In this document: positions 6,638-14,297 of the stretch, piece after piece | Layout of the letters: each line of letters starts with the position of its first letter | How positions within the stretch are numbered: the stretch's first letter is position 1 | NCBI GenBank assembly: GCA_049601975.1 | Contig: JBMYRC010000094.1 | Coordinates: forward strand, 1 to 16,309 | Reading direction: 5' to 3' | Source: UBA6544 sp049601975 | Lineage (GTDB): Bacteria > Pseudomonadota > Alphaproteobacteria > UBA8366 | DNA length: 16,309 nt | Position numbers and translations under genes: made by a program | Notes under the pieces: model-generated | The model's input: the letters and a program-made list of their open reading frames with translations, nothing else | The model's database searches: none | Told to the model about the DNA's origin: nothing

Positions 6638-8167
6638 TCACATCACCGCGCCGATCTGCCAAGGGACAAATTCGTCGTCGCCGAAGCCCTGGGCTTCACT
6701 TTTGGTGGGACTGCCGGATGCGACTTCCAGCAGACGATCAAAGATGCGACTGCCCATTTCCTGTATCGAGATTCCTTCGTCGACGACGACACCACAATTG
6801 ATGTCCATATCCTCTTCCATGCGGGTGTACATAGTGGAGTTGGTCGCGAGCTTAAGGCTCGGCGAAGGTTTACAGCCGTAGACGGAACCGCGGCCCGTGG
6901 TGAAGCAAACTATGTTGGCACCAGCCGCTACCTGGCCCGTAATCGAGCATGGGTCGTAGCCGGGCGAGTCCATGAACACAAAACCTTTCTCACGGATTTC
7001 TTCTGCGTATTTGTAGACGCCTGTCAAGTTTGTCGTACCACCTTTGGCCGCAGCACCTAAGGATTTCTCCAGGATCGTGGTGAGGCCACCCTCCTTGTTG
7101 CCGGGGCTCGGGTTGTTGTTCATCTCACCGTTGTTGCGCTCGGTATAGGCTTCCCACCAGCGGATCCGCTCAATCAGCTTCGCACCGACCTCAGGGGTTA
7201 CCGCCCGGCGTGTCAGCAGGTGTTCAGCGCCGTATATCTCCGGTGTCTCGCTGAGGATACCGGTGCCGCCGTTCTGCACCAAGAGGTCGACGGCCGCCCC
7301 AAGGGACGGGTTGGCGGTAATGCCTGAATAGGCGTCGGAGCCGCCGCATTGCAGCGCCAAGGTCAACTCGCTCGCGGGGACTGCCTCCCGCGATATCTTG
7401 TTCGCTTCTGGCAGCATTTCCTTGATGAGTTCGACACCGCGCGCGACCGTCTTCCGCGTGCCGCCGGTATCCTGGATTGTCATGGTGCGGAATTTCGGTC
7501 CTCGCTTGATACCGTAGGCCTCCAGTAGGAAGTCGATCTGATTGACTTCACAGCCGAGCCCGACCATCAAAACACCACCGAAATTGGGATGCCGCGCAAA
7601 GCCCCACAACGTGCGTTGCAGGTTCTCGTACCCTTCGCCGGAATCCGCCATGCCGCATCCGGTACCGTGGACGCAGGCCACCACACCGTCGACATTTGGA
7701 AAATCCCCCAAGACGTCCCGGTTGACGGACTCAGCGATATAACGCGCAACCGTCGCCGAGCAGTTCACACTCGTCAGCACGCCGATATAATTCCGCGTCG
7801 CGACCTTGCCGTTATGCCGCCGGTAACCTTGGAATGTCGCCTGATTGCCGAGCGGCACGAAATCCGTCGCCCACGCTTCCGTCGAATGCGCGTAGTCGCG
7901 CTCGAAGGTTTGCATTTCCATGTTCTGGACGTGCAGATGTCCGCCGGGTGCGACGTCTTCCATGGCGAACCCAATGATCTGATTGTATTTACGGATGGCC
8001 TCGCCCGCACTAATCGGTGCGGTCGCGATTTTGTGCCCCGCTGGAATTTGCGCGAGTGCCGAGACGCCCTCGCCCGGTATCTCCGTGCCCGGTAGGATGT
8101 CCGTTCGCGCCACCACGACGTTGTCGGCCGCGTTCAATCGAATGGTGATCGGTTTGGCGTCGGTCAT
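6638..8167 (-). CDS. UxaA family hydrolase (altronate dehydratase-like)
   Basis: A 509-residue protein of the altronate/galactarate dehydratase family, which removes water from sugar acids using a metal centre; sulfolactate sulfo-lyase is a related activity. Seen: an N-terminal SAF domain at about residues 10-80, followed by the catalytic part: TRNYIGVLTSVNCSATV (124-140), HGTGCGM (167-173), GLGCEVNQ (203-210), QCGGSDAYSGITANPSLG (273-290), NNNPSPGNKEGGLTT (350-363), and DPCSITGQVAAGANIVCFTTGRGS (405-428). Multiple conserved Cys and His are consistent with a metal site. SAF and catalytic parts are fused, as in E. coli UxaA, and the length is similar. The ATG at 8167 follows GGAGGATCAA. No hexuronate isomerase or oxidoreductase is nearby, so the true substrate is unknown. 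Confidence 0.92.
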   Translation of the reverse strand: MTDAKPITIRLNAADNVVVARTDILPGTEIPGEGVSALAQIPAGHKIATAPISAGEAIRKYNQIIGFAMEDVAPGGHLHVQNMEMQTFERDYAHSTEAWATDFVPLGNQATFQGYRRHNGKVATRNYIGVLTSVNCSATVARYIAESVNRDVLGDFPNVDGVVACVHGTGCGMADSGEGYENLQRTLWGFARHPNFGGVLMVGLGCEVNQIDFLLEAYGIKRGPKFRTMTIQDTGGTRKTVARGVELIKEMLPEANKISREAVPASELTLALQCGGSDAYSGITANPSLGAAVDLLVQNGGTGILSETPEIYGAEHLLTRRAVTPEVGAKLIERIRWWEAYTERNNGEMNNNPSPGNKEGGLTTILEKSLGAAAKGGTTNLTGVYKYAEEIREKGFVFMDSPGYDPCSITGQVAAGANIVCFTTGRGSVYGCKPSPSLKLATNSTMYTRMEEDMDINCGVVVDEGISIQEMGSRIFDRLLEVASGSPTKSEAQGFGDDEFVPWQIGAVM

Positions 8168-8244
8168 TTGATCCTCCACTGTATGTCCAATCGGAATATT
8201 CGGGCGAGAAGTCTGCAAGAGCAAGCAATCCGGCTTGGTTAATT

Positions 8245-8514
8245 TTGCAACGACCCTCGCCAATACCAATCTCTGAGTTATCCTCGGTACAATCAAAAGC
8301 TAATTCGCCTGAGGTCCTCATTCCCATCGAACTATTCATAGAACAATGGTCGGCCCCAACCGGGGGCGTATTGTACCCCTGGTCCATCTGGAAGGACGGC
8401 AAGCAGGTGCATTACGGCCAGCGCTTGCGCACGCCGGACGAGGCGGAACAGGAAGGGCTGCATTACTGCCAGCATGTGCTGGGAGAAACGCCGGAACGGA
8501 TCACGCGGCTTTAG
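8245..8514 (+). CDS. Small conserved-looking protein of unknown function
   Basis: An open frame of at most 89 residues ending just before an SDR gene in the same direction. The last 60 or so residues look like real protein: FIEQWSAPTGGVLYPWSIW, KDGKQVHYGQRL and a charged helix ending ERITRL, with several Trp, Tyr and His. I do not recognise the family. The start is unclear. The only accepted start codon is a TTG at 8245 without a ribosome binding site. An in-frame ATT at 8320 lies just after GAGGTCCTC, would give a 64-residue protein, and may be a rare start or a mutated ATG. It could be cotranscribed with the SDR 26 bases downstream. Confidence 0.5.
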   Translation: MQRPSPIPISELSSVQSKANSPEVLIPIELFIEQWSAPTGGVLYPWSIWKDGKQVHYGQRLRTPDEAEQEGLHYCQHVLGETPERITRL

Positions 8515-8540
8515 CCGTCAACGCATAAGGAACATCATGC

Positions 8541-9290
8541 ATGGAATTCGGATTAAAGGGTAAGGGCGTCATCGTGACCGGCGGCAGCCGGGGCATCGGC
8601 TTCGCCATCGCGAAGGCTTTCGCCGCGGAGGGTGCCAATGTGTCGATCTGCGGGCGCACACAAGGCTCCCTCGATGATGCGAAAGAGAAACTAGCGGCTC
8701 ATGGCGGCACCGTGCATGCCGCTATCTGCGATGTTGGCAATGCTGCCTCACTTGAATCCTATATTAATGCGGCTGAAGCGACCCTCGGCGGACTTGGCAT
8801 CTTGGTCAACAATCCTTCCGGTTTCGGGCGAACCGACGACGAGGATGGCTGGCGCAAGTCTATCGATGTGGACCTCATGGCGACGCTGCGGGGTAGTTGG
8901 CAGGCCATACCGATGATCGAGAAATCCGGCGGCGGGGCCGTCATTCACATCTCTACCATCTCCGCCCTGACTGAGAGCATGCGCACGCCGCCCTACGGCG
9001 CCATCAAGGCTGCGGTAAACCATTATACGGTGACACAGGCGAAGTCGCTGGCACCGAAGGGAATTCGCGTAAATGCCATCTGCCCTGGCTCGATCTATTT
9101 CGAGGGCGGTGTATGGGACGACGCGAAAAAGAATAATCCGGCACTTTATGGCAGTATTCAGGCAAGCATCCCGTCAGGGCGATATGGTACACCAGAAGAG
9201 ATCGCCGCCGTTGCAGTCTTTCTCGGCTCGGATGCGGGACGTTGGGTGACCGGACAGGCTATCGCGGTGGATGGGGGACAAGCCCTTTAA
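8541..9290 (+). CDS. SDR-family oxidoreductase (third, divergent copy)
   Basis: A 249-residue classical SDR predicted to use NAD(P). Seen: TGGSRGIG at residues 13-20, GRT at 38-40 (an Arg after beta-2, often linked with NADP), the NNAG position replaced by NNPS at 90-93, Ser138/141 in HISTISAL, Tyr152 and Lys156 (YGAIK), AICPGS, and a final WVTGQAIAVDGG. It resembles 3-oxoacyl-ACP reductase or glucose dehydrogenase-like SDRs rather than the BDH-like pair of the first operon. The ATG at 8541 follows AAGGA with nine-base spacing; an ATG three bases upstream is out of frame. It is the second gene after the small unknown protein and is divergent from the UxaA-family gene. The substrate is unknown. 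Confidence 0.92.
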   Translation: MEFGLKGKGVIVTGGSRGIGFAIAKAFAAEGANVSICGRTQGSLDDAKEKLAAHGGTVHAAICDVGNAASLESYINAAEATLGGLGILVNNPSGFGRTDDEDGWRKSIDVDLMATLRGSWQAIPMIEKSGGGAVIHISTISALTESMRTPPYGAIKAAVNHYTVTQAKSLAPKGIRVNAICPGSIYFEGGVWDDAKKNNPALYGSIQASIPSGRYGTPEEIAAVAVFLGSDAGRWVTGQAIAVDGGQAL

Positions 9291-9410
9291 GGTGCGAATT
9301 CCCGCCACTCGTCTGCGTTGGGGACTAGCGACGTTGCCTCAACACATGCCAAACTGCCGCGGGGAAGATCGTCCGCATTTACCCGGTGCTAACAGCGAGT
9401 ATGAAGAATA

Positions 9411-10275
9411 GTGGCTCTCTTCCAGTTCTGTAGAACAAGCGTCCCAGCACTCTTTGCGATAATTATCGCGGCGCAGTTCATTGCCGGCGATGCGTTTGTC
9501 GCCAAATAACGTTTCATCGCGATCGGTACCGGCGGACCCACCGGCGTCTATTTCTCTGCCCGCAACGCCATTTGTCGATTGGTTCACAAAGAAGCCGCGG
9601 AAGGCCGCAAACACGGCTTGCGGTGCTCCGTACCCAGCACCAACGGATCAACCTACAATATCGCCGAGATTCTCGCAGAAGAACTCAACTTCAGTATGGT
9701 GCAGTCGGATTGGCAATATCATGCGTATAATCGCAGCAGCAAAAGCGCAGATTGCTTCAAAAAACGACGCTCTGTCTTCTCGGTCCACAGCGAACCTTTC
9801 CATCTGATTGTCGGCAAGGATTCAGGCATTCAACGCTGGTCTGACCTCAAAGGGAAACGGGTCAATATCGAGAATCCAGGTTCCGGGCATCGCGGCACCA
9901 TGAAAAAATTAATGGCCGCCCACGTTCTGAAAATATCCGATTTCGGACGAGCAAGCGAACTTGATTCGACGAGTCAATCGCAGGCGCTCTGCGACGGTAG
10001 CATCGATGCTTTCGGTTTCACGATCGGCGTCCCCAATGCCGGTGTCACCTTGGTCACGGACTGCTGAGATGCGCGCATCCAGAATCTGAACGGCAAGGTG
10101 GAACGCGGTTTGGTAATAGCCAATCCGTATTACGCCTTCTCTAAAATTCCACGCGGCACTTACCGCACCGGGAATTAAGGATGTGACGACCTTCGGTGTC
10201 GTCGCAACACTCGTCATAAGTGAAGACGTTGCCGAGATGGATGTCTACGAGCTGGTCAGAGAGATAATGAAATAA
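9411..10275 (+). pseudogene. TAXI-family TRAP transporter solute receptor, degraded
   Basis: The ancestral product was a periplasmic TAXI-type substrate-binding protein of a TRAP transporter. A GTG at 9411 opens a signal-peptide-like stretch (VPALFAIIIAAQFIAGDAFVAK), which hits an in-frame TAA at 9507-9509. The same frame continues with the family start RFIAIGTGGPTGVYFSARNA, then CSVPSTNGSTYNI, MVQSDWQYHAYN, RSVFSVHSEP, DLKGKRVNIENPGSGHRGT and SQSQALCDGSIDAF. An in-frame TGA at 10065-10067 interrupts it. After that come NPYYAFSKIPRGTYRTGN and, after a frame change near 10176, KDVTTFGVVATLV and VYELVREIMK ending at 10275. Three independent lesions make a functional product very unlikely. No TRAP membrane subunits are present in the window. 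Confidence 0.85.
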
Positions 10276-10450
10276 ATAAAATATTTTAATAGGTTCAATC
10301 CATAATTTGCAGACTTAGATCCGCGCCGGATGATAACTAATGGCCTTTCAGCCCCACTGCATAAGGGAGCAATTAGATACTATAGCGAAAAAGGTTGGCT
10401 GAAATGATGCCGAACGGTCATCTGATATTTGCTCGGAAGGAATAAGACCC

Positions 10451-10816
10451 ATGCGCCGCATTTTTCTCTCATCCGCGATTGCTATGATAGTACTGCTGGA
10501 AATGCCGGCAGCGGCGGAAGGTACACGGCCTTGCAAACAGGGTGAGGAAGTGCTCGGCAGGGGAAACCATAAACCCGCGGTCAACCTAGTCACGCTCTGG
10601 ATCAAAAACGGAAAATTAGGCACGGAAGCGCTAGCCTGCGCGTCTCTATATCGCAGCAACGCGCTCCTCGACCTCGATAAATTCAAGGGCGCGATGAACG
10701 ACCTAAACCGCACCATCGGCATGCGCAAAAATCTGGCGGCCGCCTATGCAAGCCGCACATTAATATTCGCGCGTCTAAAAAACACGCCCTCGCGGTCATC
10801 GATTACGATCGAGTGA
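10451..10816 (+). CDS. TPR-repeat protein, N-terminal part (frame broken at A6 tract)
   Basis: This frame encodes a signal peptide (MRRIFLSSAIAMIVLLEMPAAA, likely cleaved after AAA) and the first tetratricopeptide repeats, for example ALACASLYRSNALLDLDKFK and GAMNDLNRTIGMRKN. The protein is probably periplasmic or exported and involved in protein binding. The ATG at 10451 follows GGAAGGA. After residue 110 the frame loses TPR character and ends at 10816. The TPR pattern resumes in the minus-one frame from the run of six A at 10777-10782 (KKHALAVIDYDRVI), so this and the next entry are one ancestral protein of about 280 residues. Partner and role are unknown. Confidence 0.65.
   Translation: MRRIFLSSAIAMIVLLEMPAAAEGTRPCKQGEEVLGRGNHKPAVNLVTLWIKNGKLGTEALACASLYRSNALLDLDKFKGAMNDLNRTIGMRKNLAAAYASRTLIFARLKNTPSRSSITIE
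10777..10783 (+). other. A AAA AAC heptamer at the TPR frame junction
   Basis: The zero-frame codons CTA AAA AAC contain A AAA AAC, a canonical X XXY YYZ slippery heptamer for minus-one frameshifting. The minus-one frame continues directly as TPR sequence. I see no compelling downstream pseudoknot. The site may equally be a one-base indel in a homopolymer. Confidence 0.45.
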
Positions 10817-11292
10817 TCCGGTTCTATCCGGAAAACGCCCGGCTCTACTGCAATCGCGCGCTTTCGCATATGGGCGCCAAGGACTATCAGCGCACCCTTA
10901 AGGGCCTCGATAAATCGGAACAGCTCGATCACAATTTCGCCGGCGCGATTAACTACAATCGAGACGTCGTCTTCGCCAAATTGAAGCTCTACGATAAGGC
11001 TGTAAGTGCGTTCGATCACGCCATTCACCTGCGCTGGCAGATGGCGGTTAGCTACTTAAACAGAGGCGTGATGTTTGTACACGCCAAGATATACGACGCG
11101 GCGGTCACATCCCTCAACTATTCGATTTCACTGAAACCGTACTTCGGAGATGCGTTCACCTATCGCGGGTTAGCGCGTGAAGGACAAATTGATCACCAGC
11201 CGGCAATAACCGACTATGAAACAGCGGTCCATTACGGCACCACAGTCAACTGGACGCAAAAGCAAATTTCGCAGCTGCGAGCTTCGACATAG
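10813..11292 (+). CDS. TPR-repeat protein, C-terminal part
   Basis: This 159-residue frame continues the TPR protein. Repeats are visible as NARLYCNRALSHMGAKDYQR, AINYNRDVVFAKLKLYDKAV followed by SAFDHAIHL, AVSYLNRGVMFVHAKIYDAA followed by VTSLNYSISLKP, and DAFTYRGLAREGQ; each shows the helix-turn-helix spacing of TPRs. The frame opens with a GTG that overlaps the preceding stop (GTGA), which could allow reinitiation, but the TPR pattern begins upstream of that GTG, so a shared ancestral frame is more likely. It has no signal peptide of its own. It ends seven bases before the convergent dipeptidase gene. Confidence 0.65.
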   Translation: MIRFYPENARLYCNRALSHMGAKDYQRTLKGLDKSEQLDHNFAGAINYNRDVVFAKLKLYDKAVSAFDHAIHLRWQMAVSYLNRGVMFVHAKIYDAAVTSLNYSISLKPYFGDAFTYRGLAREGQIDHQPAITDYETAVHYGTTVNWTQKQISQLRAST

Positions 11293-11298
11293 ACCTCG

Positions 11299-12285
11299 TT
11301 AGGCGCCCCACACCTCTTTCAGAAAACGCAACCAATTGCCGCCCATGACTTTACGGATACGGTCTTCAGACCAACCACGCCTTTCCATTGTGATGGTGAG
11401 GTTCGAAAACTCACCAAGCGTGCGCAGACCTTCGGGCATCTGCGTGACGCCGGTGCCTGGCCGTTTCGGGACCAAGCGGCGGGCATAACCTTTGTCGTGT
11501 GAAAGATAGTCGAAAAAGGCGGCGTCCTGATCTTGCGTGAAATCATTGCCGATCCCGACACTGTCTTCGCCGACCAAATTCACCATGTACTCGATGCCCT
11601 CGACGCAATCTTCCACGGTTGTATCGGGCCCTTTCGGCAGAAATGGCGGATATGAGGCAAATCCAACAAAGCCACCACGATCAACAATCAACTTGAGAAG
11701 CTCGTCCGGTTTGTTGCGTGGGTAATCCTTCAAAGCCGTCGGACAGCAATGACTGAAGGCGACCGGCCTCTTCGAATGAAGAATAGCGTCCTCGCTGGTT
11801 TTGTTGCCGACATGGCTCAAGTCGACAACGATTCCGACACGGTTCATCTCGTCCACGACTTCACGCCCGAAATCAGAGAGGCCACTATCGCTGCTCTCCC
11901 AGCAGCCACTGCCAACCCAGTTATGCGTATTGTAGGTCAGTTGAATGACACCGACGCCCAGTTCCTTGAACAGACGCAGGTAACCAATTTGGTCTTCAAT
12001 ACCGGAAGTGTTTTGCCAACCGAGTATAATTCCGACTTTCCCCTCGGCCTTCGCGCGTTCGATGTCGGCGCTGGTATAGACCTGGGTGAGAATATCTGAA
12101 TTCTCCTCGATCCAGCCCTTGAACCGCGAAACATTGCGCATCGTCTCTTGAAAATTATCCCAAACACAGACCGTGCAATTCGCTGCCGTAAGGCCGCCGC
12201 GATGCATGTCCTCGAACACGCTTCGGCTCCAATTGGAAATTACCAGACCGTCGATAACGATCATGTCTTTGTGCAGATCTGACAT
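11299..12285 (-). CDS. Membrane dipeptidase (peptidase M19) family protein with altered metal site
   Basis: A 328-residue homologue of renal-type dipeptidase, a TIM-barrel metallohydrolase. Seen: LTYNTHNWVGSG (116-127), GLSDFGREVVDEMNRVGIVVDLSHVG (135-160) with His158, FSHCCPTALKDYPRNKPDE (177-195) with His179 and Arg190, and GIGNDF (245-250) with Asp248. These match the second half of the M19 site. The first HxD metal motif, normally DGHxD, reads DGLVIS (12-17), and the glutamate expected after the next strand is replaced within GWQN (89-92). A normal two-zinc site is therefore unlikely, suggesting a different reaction or metal use. The ATG at 12285 follows AAGGAG at ideal spacing. No signal peptide is seen, so despite the family name it is probably cytoplasmic. 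The frame is intact amid decayed neighbours. Confidence 0.88.
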   Translation of the reverse strand: MSDLHKDMIVIDGLVISNWSRSVFEDMHRGGLTAANCTVCVWDNFQETMRNVSRFKGWIEENSDILTQVYTSADIERAKAEGKVGIILGWQNTSGIEDQIGYLRLFKELGVGVIQLTYNTHNWVGSGCWESSDSGLSDFGREVVDEMNRVGIVVDLSHVGNKTSEDAILHSKRPVAFSHCCPTALKDYPRNKPDELLKLIVDRGGFVGFASYPPFLPKGPDTTVEDCVEGIEYMVNLVGEDSVGIGNDFTQDQDAAFFDYLSHDKGYARRLVPKRPGTGVTQMPEGLRTLGEFSNLTITMERRGWSEDRIRKVMGGNWLRFLKEVWGA

Positions 12286-12337
12286 TTGGTGCTCCTTGCG
12301 TCGAAATAAAGAAAGGCCGCCCCAAGGACCGCCCTTA

Positions 12338-12568
12338 TCAGAGATATGTTTTGTCGCCGAGGTATCTAGAGCCCGAGGTGTTACTTATTGCAACTAGACC
12401 GATCGTCGCGTTTCCGAGCGCGGGCACGGCCTTCTCCTTGGCTTTGGCCACGGCTCCGTCTTCGCGGGCACGGCGTTGATACATCTTCTCTTGCAAGGTC
12501 GCCTTCCGGCGGTCTTCGGCCTCGCGTTCCTTCGATTGCTCCCCTTCCGCCCGCTGGGCGTTGATCAT
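12338..12568 (-). CDS. Hypothetical small charged protein downstream of the response-regulator remnant
   Basis: A 76-residue frame whose ATG overlaps the final stop of the response-regulator remnant as ATGA, a typical coupling arrangement. The first 45 residues are rich in Glu, Lys, Arg and Ala (EQSKEREAEDRRKATLQEKM) and would form a charged helix or coiled coil; the remainder is low-information. I do not recognise a family. Because the upstream gene is broken, this one may also be a remnant. Confidence 0.35.
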   Translation of the reverse strand: MINAQRAEGEQSKEREAEDRRKATLQEKMYQRRAREDGAVAKAKEKAVPALGNATIGLVAISNTSGSRYLGDKTYL

Positions 12569-13555
12569 CGATTGACTCCGCTCTGCCGCCGGCGCAGCGT
12601 ATCGGCATTGGCGCGTTCGGCAAATTTGCCCACCATCTCGGAAATTTCACCGGCCATCACAATTTCATCGCGCGCCGGATTAAAGCCGGCCAGGATCGCT
12701 TGAGAAAGCTTCTGCAGCAACTGAACGTCACGGGGATTTAACGATTGAGGATTGTGAGAAATGCTCGTCGTCATTTCGATCAATTTATGACAGAGATCGC
12801 CAACACGCTCGAAACTGGAATCTTTCAAACGCAAACCGCATTCATTCGCGATCTCGGCTAATCTGCGGATATATTCCTCAACCTCACTATTGACCGATCC
12901 CTACTTAATTGCCTTTAAAATGAGATTGACGAGAAAGCGGATTTGTTAGGAATTGCGAACCAAGCGCTGTTCGTTGATCTCGAACATAACGGAATTGATC
13001 GCGATTTGGAGCTCGGTCATATCGACTCGTCGGCCCGCCGCTTTATCCCGCAGCGTATTGGGCACATGGAAAAGTGGTATTTCCGAAGACGCTTCGTGCC
13101 GGCCGCCACAACGCCGATCCGGCCCGATATAATCGGTGGTTACCAGAAAGGGTTTGCAATTCTTAACGAGCCCTTCAATTCAGCCCAATAACGCCTTAAC
13201 CGATAGCGGTGAGGCTAATAGGTCGTCGACACTTGCGTCGACCGTTGGCTTGACGCTCTCCATATTCGCATCCCAAGTAACACTATGATCGGTATAAATA
13301 GATTCATACCGAGATTACCGTTGCGGACGTCATTAATGAATGCTCTGCTACTGCCGTCCGGCAAGTCGAGATCGATAACGATCAGGCCAGGCACGGTTTT
13401 CTCCACAATATCCGGCATCACCGCCAGTTCGCTGATATTCTTGATGCTACGGAAGCCTTCGGCGACCAAAGCCGTACGAAGCGTCCGCCGATGATCGTGC
13501 CTAGGGTCACACAAGACCATCGCCACATGTTCGAAGCTTTCTTTACTAACGGCAT
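12565..13555 (-). pseudogene. Response-regulator (CheY-like receiver) gene, degraded
   Basis: The ancestral protein had an N-terminal receiver domain and a conserved C-terminal extension common in alphaproteobacterial CheY-like proteins. Seen from the GTG at 13526: MVLCDPRHDHRRTLRTALVA, then LIVIDLDLPDGSS (phosphoacceptor region) and NLFIPIIVLL. One base is then lost near 13279, and the next frame gives WDANMESVKPTVDASVDDLL, VTTDYIGPDRR, IPLFHVPNTLRDKAAG, EINEQRLVRNS, and after further breaks EYIRRLAEIANECG and SQAILAGFNPARDE. In-frame stops are TGA at 13182-13180, TAA at 12948-12946 and TAG at 12903-12901. An ATG at 13555 preceded by AAGGGG is probably the original start, which needs a second one-base frameshift near 13537. 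All three stop types occur, so recoding cannot explain them. Confidence 0.85.
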
Positions 13556-13660
13556 CAAAGTACCCCTTGCCTCGGCATACCCTGGTAGTCCCATTTAGTC
13601 ATAACAACAGTCAGTTAACCACAAGTAACCAGTGAAAAGATAAATGGACTGTGATGGTTG

Positions 13661-13680
13661 TTACATGAGTGCACATGTAA
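13661..13680. repeat. Short inverted repeat upstream of the response-regulator remnant
   Basis: Seven-base arms TTACATG and CATGTAA flank a six-base spacer. It lies in the gap between the gamma-carbonic-anhydrase gene and the start of the regulator remnant. It could be an operator or a weak hairpin; neither is demonstrated. Confidence 0.35.
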
Positions 13681-13696
13681 GCCATATTTTGCGTAC

Positions 13697-14272
13697 TCAA
13701 TTTTCGTCCCCATCAGGACATCCAATCCCCTCGCTTCGGTATTGCACCCCCAAACGATAGTATTGGTCCGGTACGCGTTCCAAATACTCTTTCTCCTGAT
13801 CCTTCAGTGGCCGCATGAAACGAGCTGGCGCGCCGCCCCATAACTCACCGCTTTTCACAACCGTACGGGGCACCACAACAGCGCCGCCCGCCACCAATGA
13901 TCCACTTTCGATAACCGCGCCATCCATTACACTGGCCCGCATTCCGATCAAGCAACCATCTTGAAGCTCGCACGCATGAAGCAATACAGAATGTCCGACC
14001 GAGACGCATTCGCCAATACGGGTCGACTCTTTACCCGCGTTCACATGTATCACCACATGATCTTGCAAGTTCGAATGCTTCCCAATTTTGATCCAATTCG
14101 TATCGCCGCGAACCGTGCAACCGAACATAATCACAGCCTCATCGGCAATTTCAACATCACCGATTACTGTCGCCGTGGGGGCGATAAAGACATCCTCCCC
14201 GATCTTCGGCCAGATTCCTTTAAAGGGTAGAATTAGTCCGCCTTCAAACCCCGGACGCGTTTCATTTTCCAT
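13697..14272 (-). CDS. Gamma-class carbonic anhydrase family protein
   Basis: A 191-residue left-handed beta-helix protein of the gamma-carbonic-anhydrase/YrdA family, possibly hydrating CO2. Seen: repeated hexapeptide turns (IAPTATVIGDVEIADEAVIM and onward) and the three zinc-binding histidines in expected contexts: His76 in QDHVVIH, and His94 and His99 in VGHSVLLHA. After the helix come GGAPARFMRPLKDQE and a C-terminal helix that normally packs on the trimer. The length fits the short bacterial members, which lack the acidic loop of archaeal Cam; catalytic activity in such members varies. The ATG at 14272 follows TTAGGAATTT. It lies 25 bases downstream of the methyltransferase remnant on the same strand and is intact. 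Confidence 0.92.
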   Translation of the reverse strand: MENETRPGFEGGLILPFKGIWPKIGEDVFIAPTATVIGDVEIADEAVIMFGCTVRGDTNWIKIGKHSNLQDHVVIHVNAGKESTRIGECVSVGHSVLLHACELQDGCLIGMRASVMDGAVIESGSLVAGGAVVVPRTVVKSGELWGGAPARFMRPLKDQEKEYLERVPDQYYRLGVQYRSEGIGCPDGDEN

Positions 14273-14297
14273 AAATTCCTAACATCCCTTCCAACAG

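Noticed and set aside
9411..10275. TGA or TAA as recoded sense codons or selenocysteine in the TAXI gene
   Set aside because: Stops of different types together with a frameshift in the same gene, and standard use of all stops in intact neighbours, favour decay. I see no selenocysteine element.
10346..10404. TTTCAGCC / GGCTGAAA inverted repeat upstream of the TPR gene
   Set aside because: The arms are eight bases with a spacer over 40 bases and no supporting promoter or terminator context.
12943..13191. Plus-strand open frame of 82 codons
   Set aside because: The opposite strand encodes recognisable response-regulator sequence (YIGPDRR, VPNTLRDKAAG) across the same bases, though interrupted by stops.
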